A stretch of 16,297 nt of DNA from JAANXG01 sp049583715 (GTDB lineage Bacteria > Pseudomonadota > Gammaproteobacteria > Arenicellales > JAANXG01). Made by a program: the position numbers and the translations under genes. Shown here piece after piece: positions 7,412 to 14,833 of the stretch; the first letter of the stretch is position 1; each line of letters opens with the position of its first letter. The notes beneath the pieces are model-generated. The model made no database searches, was not told the origin of the DNA, and saw only the letters and a program-made list of their open reading frames with translations. Where the stretch lies: assembly GCA_049583715.1 (NCBI GenBank), contig JBAUWJ010000164.1:1-16297 (forward strand), written 5' to 3'.

Positions 7412-8788
7412 TTACAGGACCTTCCCCGGATTCAGAATACCCCTGGGGTCCAACGCCCCCTTGAGCGCCCGCATGGTCTCGAGCTCCGCCGGGGTCCTCG
7501 AATACTTCAACCAGCTCTTCTTGAGCATGCCGATGCCATGCTCGGCGCTCACGCTACCGTGGTAGGTTCGCACGCGCTCGAACATCGCCCGCTCAAAGGC
7601 TCGGTTTTGCAGCCGAAAGTCCCGCCTCTCCATGTCATCAGGCTTCAGCAATATGACGTGGAGGACACCCTCGCCAACGTGGCAATGGATGAACCGCTCA
7701 CAGCGGTCGAAGTCACGCTCGAGGAGCTCGTCGATCTGCTGGTGAAAGGACAGGAGGCCCGCGACCGGCACCGCGACGGCGTGGCCGGACACCGTGCCGC
7801 CGCGGTAGATGGCGGGATACATCCCGAGGCGCAACGCCCACAAGCGCTCCGCGCTCGCTGAGTCGGTCGCCGAGTGCACGCCGTCCGGCTCCGGAGAGGA
7901 GCCCAACCACTCGGCCGCGCTACCCCTTCCGGGTGCAGCTTCCATCAGGACATAGTGGGCGGAGGTCGTCGGCAGAGGGCAGCCCAGCCCACTGTGCGCC
8001 AGGATCCGCTCGAGGCAGGCACGGCTGAGGGACTCGAATGCGCGCAACACGAACGGCGCCTGGCGCGTGCGCTCGAACAACTGCATGACGGCCGGCCACG
8101 ATGGCAGCCCGATCAGGTGGGTGCTCGTTTGCGCGGGCGGCGCGGTGAGCTTGAGCGTCGCACCGGCGATGACACCGAGTATCCCCTCGCTGCCGATGAA
8201 GAGCTGGCGCATGTCGACGCCAGTGGTGTTCTTCTCGAGCGCGCCGTTGAGCTCGAGCACGGCGCCGGTCGCGAGCACCACCGTCAGGCCGAGAATCCAC
8301 TTGTCAGCGAGGCCGTAGCGGATCACGCGCATGCCGCTTGCGTTGGTCGCGAGGATGCCGCCGATCTGGCACCCTTGGGATTCCAGCTCTATGGGCCACA
8401 CCAGCCCCGACTCGGCGCAGTGCCGCTGCACGACCTCCAACGTCGCCCCCGCGCCCACGCGCACCGTGCGGCCGACAGCGTCCACCTGCTCCACCTCGTC
8501 CATGCGTTCCATGGCGATGACCACCTCGCCAGCAGCCGCGAGTGCACCGCACGAAAGGCCCGTTCGTCCCCCCGTAGGCACCACCGGGACCTGGTGCTCA
8601 TTGCACAGCCGCAGCAGTCGAGAGAGCTCCCCGGTCGTTCGCGGGCGGCACACCACGCTCGCACGCGGCGGAAACACGTCCACCCAATCACGGCCGTAGC
8701 GCTCGAGCTCGGCGGCATCCGTGGACGCGAAGTCCGGCCCGAAGTCCTGCGCGATCCGCTCCACGAAGGACGAAGGTAGCGTCTTCAC
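7412..8788 (-). CDS. FAD-linked oxidase / D-2-hydroxyacid dehydrogenase (GlcD family)
   Basis: A 458-residue flavoenzyme of the FAD_binding_4 plus FAD-oxidase_C class (glycolate oxidase GlcD, D-lactate and D-2-hydroxyglutarate dehydrogenases). Seen: the PP-loop-like PTGGRTGLSCGA near residue 72, the QGCQIGG...ATNASG segment, NTTGVDMRQLFIGSEGILGV near 187-206, GSVSAEHGIG near 417 and the closing ALDPRGILNPGKVL. Family length is typical, so it appears intact. Start is GTG at 8788 with no clear ribosome site; the upstream sequence holds short GCCGGTGTG repeats. Inference: it oxidises a hydroxy acid to a keto acid, either as primary metabolism or to make a precursor for the acyl ligases. A short ACCGGG-CTT-CCCGGT hairpin (7398-7412) spans its stop but lacks a T-run. 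Confidence 0.9.
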   Translation of the reverse strand: MKTLPSSFVERIAQDFGPDFASTDAAELERYGRDWVDVFPPRASVVCRPRTTGELSRLLRLCNEHQVPVVPTGGRTGLSCGALAAAGEVVIAMERMDEVEQVDAVGRTVRVGAGATLEVVQRHCAESGLVWPIELESQGCQIGGILATNASGMRVIRYGLADKWILGLTVVLATGAVLELNGALEKNTTGVDMRQLFIGSEGILGVIAGATLKLTAPPAQTSTHLIGLPSWPAVMQLFERTRQAPFVLRAFESLSRACLERILAHSGLGCPLPTTSAHYVLMEAAPGRGSAAEWLGSSPEPDGVHSATDSASAERLWALRLGMYPAIYRGGTVSGHAVAVPVAGLLSFHQQIDELLERDFDRCERFIHCHVGEGVLHVILLKPDDMERRDFRLQNRAFERAMFERVRTYHGSVSAEHGIGMLKKSWLKYSRTPAELETMRALKGALDPRGILNPGKVL

Positions 8789-8994
8789 ACCGGCACACCG
8801 GCACTGACTCGAGGACCGTGGGGCATTCCTCGGCCGTCAAACCTCAATTCATATCGTCTCAATCTTCTCGATTTCCCTTTGCAGGCAACGCAATTTCGCG
8901 TCGCAACAGAGGTGAAAGTCACGACTGCGCCCCCGTCCGTCGGTGCGCCACCAACTATAGCGAACTGCCGGCAATCACTTCAACGCACTGCGCG

Positions 8995-11900
8995 TCAGAT
9001 GCGCTTCGACAATAGCTGCGAGAGCGGTTGATTGGGCTCGATCATCCAGCGCAGGATCTCACTGCAGGCGTTGGCCATCCGGCGAACCTCCTCCTTCGAC
9101 CAGAGCTCCGCGTTGGCGATGGCGGCTCCGGCGAGCCTCCCGCCATCGTTGCGGAGCACGAAGAGCAGGTCGTAAATACTCCGGCGAGAGCGTGCGTTGG
9201 GCGCCAACGCCACACGACCCAGGGGTCGTACCGTGAAGCTATCCCACGTCGCAGGAGTCCCGGTGTGCGTGCCCAGCTCGGCGTAGTTGAACAGTACGTT
9301 GAAGGCTGTCGTCGCCGGGTAGTGGGTGGGTGGAAGATCGCTCGTCGCGACCATCCGCGACACCTCGGTCCTCGCCCGCTGCAGCAGGTCGGCCGGCGTG
9401 GTGACGCCATCCAAACTCAGCCTGAGCGCACACGTGCTGGTGAGCATCCCGAGCATGCCTCGCAGGTCCCGCTCGCGGCTCCGGAAGTCGTAGGAGCTCG
9501 TGGTGGTGACGTCCGCACGGCCCGACAGCCTGCCGAGGAGTACGGCGAAAGCGCCATAGTAAAAGACGAACTGCGTGCAGCCGTGCTGCTTTGCGCTGCG
9601 ACGCACGGCGCTGCTCACCGCGTCGGGGATATTGACGAACGCGGATTGGCAGGGAACGGGCGAGCGCGGTGCGTCAGGCTTCCGGCCGTTCGTGCCCGCC
9701 CGCGGGATCGGTGAGGTCTCGCCGGCGAGATGTTGCTGCCAATGCGCCTCGAGTCGCTTCGCCCGGGCGCCGGTCAGGAGCCGCTCGTGCCAGTCAGCGA
9801 AGTCCACGTATTGCAGCGCCGGCCGCGGCGGCAAGTCGTGTTGTGCTGTGATCGCTGCATACATGGCGTGCAGCGCCGACCAGGCCAATACCACCGACGC
9901 GGCATCGGCGATGACGTGGTCGAAGGCGATGGCAAACAGGTGGCGGCGGTCGGCGAGCTTGACCACCACGGCTTTGACGAGCGGTGCGCTTTCGAGATCG
10001 AAGGGCCGGTCGACTTCGTCTCCAATGAGCGCGAGACCCGCGCGACGTCGGCCCGCTTCGGGCTGGCGAGTGAGGTCGTGCAGAGGCACATCGATCGAAA
10101 CGCTCGGGAGGATGACCTTCGACTCCGTATCTCCGGAGAAAAAATAGTGAGAGCGCCAAACGTCGTGGCGCGCCGCAAGCTCGTTCACGGCGGTCCTGAA
10201 GACGTCATGATTGAAGTCGCCGTCGGCTTCGCCGCTCAACCAGAGGCTGCGGCCATCGGCTTCGGGAGCCGCACGGGATAGCTGGAGGCGACGTCGCTCG
10301 AGCGGTGAGATGAGAACGGGGGCCGCCGGAGATCGCGGCTGCGCCGGCGCCGTCCACGGCTGGGCCTGCAGCGGCGGATCGCCACCACCCGTCGCCTCCG
10401 ATGCCAGATACCCGCTGAGGGCGGCGAGCGTCGGGTGCGTCCAGACAATCGAGTAGGGAACGCTCCGTCCCAGCTTCTCCCCGAGCGCCGCGACCAGGTC
10501 GACGGTAGCCACCGAGTCGAGGCCGTACTCGGCTAGGTGCCGACCAGGCTCGATCGCCGAAGGCGCCACGCACAACCGTTCGGCGAGGTCTTGCCGCAGC
10601 CAGGCCGCGATATCGGTCCTGCCAGACGTTTGTGCGACGCGCGCTTCGGTGGCGACTGCCGGTGGCGCCTCGGGCGCCAGGCGCCGGAGCTTGCCGTGGG
10701 CGGTCGTGGGCAGAGCGGGCACGAAACGCACGACCGTGGGAACCATCACGGCCGGCAGACGTGGACGCACATGGCGGATCAGCGCCTGTCCGTCAGCGAA
10801 CTCACCTCGAGCGACAACCCAGGCGACGGGGATCACCTCACCGCACGGCCCGGGCTCGGGCGTGACCAGGGACTGCAGGACTCCCGGGTGCGACTGCAGC
10901 GCCGTCTCGACCCGCTCCGGGATGACCTTCTCGCCGAATCGCTTGAAGACGCCATCCAGTCTTCCCATGTAATTGAAGAGGTCCCCATCGACCTCGAAAT
11001 AGTCACCGGTCCGCAACCGCCCGCCCGGGAAGCCATGGGCGGTCGCCTCCGGGTTGTCGAGGTAGCCGGCCGCGACATTCGGGCCCTCGACCCACAGCTC
11101 TCCGTCGGCTTCAACCCAGGCTCGCACGCCGCGGATTGGTCGGCCGGTGGCGCGCGGACGCTGAAAGAACTCGTCGTGTCCCAGCCACAGTACGCGCGTG
11201 GTCGCCTCGGTCAGGCCGTAGAAATAGACGAACCTGGAGCGGGGCTGTTGCCTGGCGAACAGGGCCCGCGTGTCGGCATCGACTCCCTGACCGGCGAGCG
11301 TAATGAGCCTGACGTCGGGTCGTGCGCCGAGCTCGTGCAGAGACCTGAGCTTGGCGGCAATAGTCGGCAACACCGTGCAGCCACCGAGCCAGCGACCCAG
11401 GTCGGAAAGCTTCGGCTGGCCGCCGGGCAGATAGAGGCACGCGCCCGAGGCCATCGCCAACCACAGCTGGGACAGTCCGTAGGTGTGGTGCAGCGGCATC
11501 GCTCCGTGGATGCGGTCGTCCTGCTTGTACCCGACGAGCTCCTGGACGGCGGCGGTGACATGGGCGACAGAGTCTTCGGTAAGGACCACGGTCTTGGGTG
11601 GCCCGCTCGACCCGGAGGTGTTGACGCCCCAAGCCGAGGACGCCGTCTCGACAGAATCCGACAGCGGTGGTCCAGGGTCTGTGAAAAGGGCATCAATGTC
11701 TATCGTATCGACACCCTGGATGGTTTCGGTCGCGACGCACAGGCGCGGCTTGATACGCTCGACGTGGCTGGCGGCATCCATCCGCTCGATGGGACACGTC
11801 AGCGCTCCTACTGCCCGCGCACCGAGGAGCGCAGCCACCACGCGTTTGTCCTCGACGGTCACGACCGCGATCCGGTCGCCGACGCCGATATCATTGCGAC

Positions 11901-12024
11901 GAAAGTGGGCGGCGGCGGCCTGGACGTTTCGGCGAAGGTCTCCTCGCGTCCAGAGGCCGTTGCAGTCCTCCACTGCGTGCAGGTCCTCTGATCGGAGCGA
12001 GAGGTTTGCGAGGGTCGAATCCAC
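8995..12024 (-). CDS. NRPS-like acyl ligase-ACP-condensation protein (A-T-C)
   Basis: 1009 residues in three parts. Ligase ~1-455: NTSGSSGPPKT (K144), FYGLTEAT (Y269-E273), LRTGD, GRLDGVFKRFGEKVIP and the A10 lysine K445 in AHGKLRR. Carrier ~475-550: EYGLDSVAT with S504. Condensation ~575-1000: the active motif reads DHVIADA (D702, H703, D707), so the second His and the Asp are kept, while the first His is Asp and the final Gly is Ala. The A4 region is PLHHTYGLS, as in acyl/aryl ligases, not amino-acid A domains. Inference: it activates a carboxylic acid, loads itself, and the C domain passes the acyl group to an amine or hydroxyl on another carrier or a free acceptor. GTG start; the preceding thioesterase ends 38 bp upstream on the same strand. 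Confidence 0.9.
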   Translation of the reverse strand: MDSTLANLSLRSEDLHAVEDCNGLWTRGDLRRNVQAAAAHFRRNDIGVGDRIAVVTVEDKRVVAALLGARAVGALTCPIERMDAASHVERIKPRLCVATETIQGVDTIDIDALFTDPGPPLSDSVETASSAWGVNTSGSSGPPKTVVLTEDSVAHVTAAVQELVGYKQDDRIHGAMPLHHTYGLSQLWLAMASGACLYLPGGQPKLSDLGRWLGGCTVLPTIAAKLRSLHELGARPDVRLITLAGQGVDADTRALFARQQPRSRFVYFYGLTEATTRVLWLGHDEFFQRPRATGRPIRGVRAWVEADGELWVEGPNVAAGYLDNPEATAHGFPGGRLRTGDYFEVDGDLFNYMGRLDGVFKRFGEKVIPERVETALQSHPGVLQSLVTPEPGPCGEVIPVAWVVARGEFADGQALIRHVRPRLPAVMVPTVVRFVPALPTTAHGKLRRLAPEAPPAVATEARVAQTSGRTDIAAWLRQDLAERLCVAPSAIEPGRHLAEYGLDSVATVDLVAALGEKLGRSVPYSIVWTHPTLAALSGYLASEATGGGDPPLQAQPWTAPAQPRSPAAPVLISPLERRRLQLSRAAPEADGRSLWLSGEADGDFNHDVFRTAVNELAARHDVWRSHYFFSGDTESKVILPSVSIDVPLHDLTRQPEAGRRRAGLALIGDEVDRPFDLESAPLVKAVVVKLADRRHLFAIAFDHVIADAASVVLAWSALHAMYAAITAQHDLPPRPALQYVDFADWHERLLTGARAKRLEAHWQQHLAGETSPIPRAGTNGRKPDAPRSPVPCQSAFVNIPDAVSSAVRRSAKQHGCTQFVFYYGAFAVLLGRLSGRADVTTTSSYDFRSRERDLRGMLGMLTSTCALRLSLDGVTTPADLLQRARTEVSRMVATSDLPPTHYPATTAFNVLFNYAELGTHTGTPATWDSFTVRPLGRVALAPNARSRRSIYDLLFVLRNDGGRLAGAAIANAELWSKEEVRRMANACSEILRWMIEPNQPLSQLLSKRI

Positions 12025-12062
12025 GATCAGCTACGCGGGCACATCAGAGCGGACGCTTCCGA

Positions 12063-12920
12063 TCAATGAAGTGAGCTCTTCGCAGATGACTCCGCCTGGA
12101 GGGAATCGTCGGGGGTCGAGTCGGCCAGGTACGTTTTCAATTTCCCAGCCAGCTCCTGAACGCAGGGCGGTTTCAGCATTCCCATATGGCCACCATCCAG
12201 CTCGTGGACGATTACTCCCTCTTCGACGTATTCTCCCCAGCCGAGATCATCGGGCTGATCAACACCCCACCAGTCGTTGTGACGATCCTTGAACAGCACG
12301 ACCCTGCAGGCAAGCGGTTGGGGTGTATACGTCCGGTAGACGCGACCACGTGCGGGGCCCGTCGTGCTGATGCCGAGTCGTTGAACGATTGTGCTGTATA
12401 TTGATTCAGCCATTCTGATCGCTGTTCCCCTCACCCTTGGGGCCAGCTTTCGTATATATGGCCAGCCGTCGCGCGCGATGAGTTTCAGGTGATGACAGGA
12501 CCGGCGTAGCCAGGATTGTCGCAGGGTTCCCGGCACGTTTGCATCCAGCAACACCAGCAAGGCCACGTCCTCACCTTGCTCCACAAGCTGGCGGGCGACT
12601 TCGAATGCGACCACGCCACCGAAACATTCGCCGCCCAATCGATAAGGACCGTTTGGCTGTATGGCGCGAATCTTGTCCAGATACCTTTCAGCCAGGCTCT
12701 CGATGCTATCGACTGGCAATCTAGTCTGCAAGTGAGCTTTGATTCGTTCCGGCTCCATTTCCTCTTCAATGTAGATACCATAGACCGGCTGATTGGGTCC
12801 AAGCTGTCGGGCGAGGTGAAGATAGAGGAACAGTCCATTGACCAGAAAGAGCGGGACCGCGGAGCACTCGGGGTTTACCGGCGCGAGTGTAAAATGGTTG
12901 TCGTCGGGCCTGCTTTTCAT
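12063..12920 (-). CDS. Thioesterase with cysteine nucleophile (GECFG)
   Basis: A 285-residue alpha/beta-hydrolase of the NRPS/PKS thioesterase family. The nucleophile elbow is RLGGECFGGVVAF, with C99 where serine is usual; D126 (LLDANVPG) and H245 (DGGHMGML) complete the triad. PLFLVNGLFLYLHLARQLG at the start is the usual first strand and helix. Known: Cys-type TE domains occur in NRPSs that close strained rings (obafluorin ObiF beta-lactone, sulfazecin SulM beta-lactam), although Cys alone does not define chemistry. The ATG overlaps the stop of an upstream condensation-domain relic as ATGA, with AGGGA about 13 nt before it. It therefore may be the released terminal domain of a deleted NRPS. 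It is followed by the A-T-C gene after 38 bp, probably one transcript. Confidence 0.88.
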   Translation of the reverse strand: MKSRPDDNHFTLAPVNPECSAVPLFLVNGLFLYLHLARQLGPNQPVYGIYIEEEMEPERIKAHLQTRLPVDSIESLAERYLDKIRAIQPNGPYRLGGECFGGVVAFEVARQLVEQGEDVALLVLLDANVPGTLRQSWLRRSCHHLKLIARDGWPYIRKLAPRVRGTAIRMAESIYSTIVQRLGISTTGPARGRVYRTYTPQPLACRVVLFKDRHNDWWGVDQPDDLGWGEYVEEGVIVHELDGGHMGMLKPPCVQELAGKLKTYLADSTPDDSLQAESSAKSSLH

Positions 12921-13096
12921 GGCGCGGTCAATTCCCTGTCCAACTCTTCAGAGAGCACGCGCAAACTGAAAGTGCTGTACGCGATACTATCGGGTTCCAA
13001 CTGCGCCAGCAACCACAACCTGCGTTGAGGAAGCGATGGCGGATACTGCTTCTGTTCATTGGGTCTCATCGGTAGAGTATTGTCATCGAAACTCAT
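12917..13096 (-). pseudogene. N-terminal relic of an NRPS condensation domain
   Basis: A minus-strand frame of 59 residues starts at ATG 13096-13094 (MSFDDNTLPMRPNEQ) and contains PPSLPQRRLWLLAQLEPDS followed by IAYSTFSLRVLSEELDREL before TGA at 12919-12917. The QRRLWLLAQLEPDS block is the C1 motif that opens NRPS condensation domains, normally followed by about 400 more residues. Everything after the first ~35 residues of the domain is missing. The stop overlaps the thioesterase ATG. Either a deletion removed most of an NRPS between its start and its terminal TE, or this is now a leader peptide that couples translation of the TE. The first codons belong to repeat copy A. Confidence 0.75.
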
Positions 13097-13275
13097 AGCG
13101 AGTCCAACTATTCTCCGACGATGTCACTCCGATCGCGGGCAGGGCCGAGAATTCCGCAATCCTCCCCCCGAACACCGCACCCACCCTCTGATTGGGCCTC
13201 CTGCGATCCTGCTTTCCTCCACCAATACCCTTCTCTGTTTGCCTTTCGGACGCTTGGCGTGTGGGGTGTCCTTCC
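13077..13275. repeat. Direct repeat, copy A (uninterrupted leader-like element)
   Basis: A 199-bp segment repeated in the same orientation as copy B (14262-14661). By eye about 55 of the 63 bases at 13077-13139 match 14262-14324, and 13140-13275 matches 14525-14661 closely with one extra base in B. Read on the minus strand it ends at the start codon of the condensation relic and includes that gene's first codons (FDDNT). Inference: a 5' leader or promoter segment copied with the beginning of the gene. No transposase is seen in it. Confidence 0.85.
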
Positions 13276-13332
13276 TAACCAGCCGTTCGTGTTAAACGAC
13301 AGATGATGATGTAGCCTACGCCGGCTTTCTAT

Positions 13333-14196
13333 CTACTCTGTTACTACAGCGATCGCGAAGCCGTCATAACCTTTGCCGCCTACCGTCTGGATCTCGGTCG
13401 CACTCAGCCCCTTCACCGCAGCGAGCGTCTCATTGAACCGGCGCACACCAACGACATCGAATCGGGGATTGCTATCCTCCAGGATTCTGCCGCTGCGAAT
13501 TACGTTGTCGACTACAATTACAGTGCCCTTCGTCGAGAGCTTCAGCGACAACTTCAGTAGCTCGGAATTCTGGGGTATGTTGGCGTCAATAAAGATAAGG
13601 TCAAAAGGCCCGAGCCCCTCTGCAATCAGCTTCGGTAGCGTGTCCAGCGCCGCACCGAAGCGCAGTTCTATCCTGTCCGCAAAACCCTCCCGTTCGATAT
13701 TGGCACGGGCGACGTGGGCATGTTTTGGTGAGATCTCCAGTGTGATCAACCTGCCGTCCTGCGGGAGAGCTCGCGCAAGCCAGATCGCGCTGTAGCCGCC
13801 CAGCGATCCAATCTCCAGAATATTGCGAGCTCCCCTGATCATCGCAAGCAGCATGAGAAACTTTCCCTGCGGCGGCGAAACATGCTGCCGAGGCAACCCC
13901 GCTCGAGCACTGGACTCAAGCACCTCGGCCAGTTCCGGATCGGCACGATGAAGCATGTTTATAATGTATTCGTCCATCTGTGCCCAGAGACCGTTTTGGA
14001 ATAGCCCTACCAGGTAGTCCCTGATTCTTGTTTTCAGCAGGACAGATGCGAAACGCATATCTAAGTTTTCCATACGATCCGCAATATGCGCATCGCAGCA
14101 TTTACATGACTTGACTCCGCCATCGAAAGAGTTGTCGTCAGCTCCCGGTTTCCCGACATCGAGAACACCCTTCCGGATTCCGATCAGCCGTTGCAT
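13333..14196 (-). CDS. SAM-dependent O-methyltransferase (CCoAOMT-like)
   Basis: A class I methyltransferase of the Methyltransf_3 / catechol-caffeoyl type. Numbered from ATG 14196: WAQMDEYIINML ~71-82, VSPPQGKFLMLL ~106-117, SAM loop ILEIGSLGGYSA ~126-137, acidic ribose-binding ITLEIS (E154), FDLIFIDAN with D204 and VVDNVIRSG. Known: these enzymes methylate catechol-like hydroxyls with a divalent metal. The usual DADK reads DANI here, so the conserved Lys is absent. Start is uncertain: ATG 14196 has AAAGGGA (14201-14207) before it and gives 287 residues. ATG 14073 would give 246, nearer the ~220 of the family. An earlier ATG at 14292 lies in repeat B and is unlikely. It sits between the two repeat copies, pointing the same way as the TE and ligase genes, and could tailor their product. 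Confidence 0.85.
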   Translation of the reverse strand: MQRLIGIRKGVLDVGKPGADDNSFDGGVKSCKCCDAHIADRMENLDMRFASVLLKTRIRDYLVGLFQNGLWAQMDEYIINMLHRADPELAEVLESSARAGLPRQHVSPPQGKFLMLLAMIRGARNILEIGSLGGYSAIWLARALPQDGRLITLEISPKHAHVARANIEREGFADRIELRFGAALDTLPKLIAEGLGPFDLIFIDANIPQNSELLKLSLKLSTKGTVIVVDNVIRSGRILEDSNPRFDVVGVRRFNETLAAVKGLSATEIQTVGGKGYDGFAIAVVTE

Positions 14197-14261
14197 CGCT
14201 TCCCTTTGATTCCGTCCGTGGGCAGACGCCGCTACCTGCCGCCGTTGACCGGACCTCCTCG

Positions 14262-14661
14262 GTATTGTTATCGAAACGCACAGCGAGCCCAACTATTCTC
14301 CGACGATGCTCTTCCGATCGCGGGTACCGCCCGTTACGAAGTGTAGCGCTGACACCACCCAGAAGCCCGCGCCCACCTACGTTGTCATTGCGAGCGCAGC
14401 GAAGCAATCCAGGATTCCTGCCATTCCACGCTTTCTGGATTGCTTCGTCGTGTCGCTCCTCGCAATGACAGCATTAATCAGGGCTTCACTAGCATCCCAC
14501 GTTCACGCTCGTCCTTCAACCGGGCAGGGCCGGGAATTCCGCAATCCTGCCCCCGAACACCGCACCCACCCTCTGATTCGGCCTTTTGCGAACCCTGCTT
14601 TCCTCCACCCATACCCTTCTCTGTTTGCCTTTCGGACGCTTGGCATGTGGGGTGTCCTTCC
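14262..14661. repeat. Direct repeat, copy B (split by an insertion)
   Basis: The second copy of the 199-bp element, in two parts: 14262-14324 and 14525-14661. On the minus strand its inner end reads GTG followed by RFDNNT, the counterpart of MSFDDNT at the condensation relic in copy A, and then runs for 47 codons without similarity to anything I recognise. The two copies bracket the O-methyltransferase, whose transcript could therefore use the copy B leader. Confidence 0.85.
14325..14520. mobile_element. Insertion in copy B carrying a long palindromic repeat
   Basis: Comparison with copy A shows ~196 extra bases flanked by CGGG on both sides (14321-14324 and 14521-14524), as expected of a 4-bp target duplication. 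Inside, 14383-14412 (TGTCATTGCGAGCGCAGCGA then AGCAATCCAG) is the reverse complement of 14435-14470 apart from a 6-base gap, forming a ~30-bp stem with a 22-nt loop. This TCATTGCGAG...GCAATCC palindrome is one I recall as dispersed in many bacterial genomes, without its own transposase. No terminal inverted repeats are visible at the outer ends, so the palindrome may be nested in other inserted DNA. Confidence 0.7.
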
Positions 14662-14833
14662 CATCCGTGATCACGATCGGTTCGAAGAGCAAGCAGAAAA
14701 GTGCCAGGTCAATCCGGCCCCGGAAAAGTAGCATAAGCGGGAGGAAGACCAGGTTAGGTGAACGAGCAGGTGGGGGCGGTGGTCGCATGCAATACTCTGA
14801 GCTCGCTCCGAAGGAGCAACGACGGATGAGAAA

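Noticed and set aside
10537..11991. 484-residue plus-strand frame opposite the acyl ligase
   Set aside because: Shadow of the minus-strand ligase, whose A3, A5, A8 and A10 motifs are all intact.
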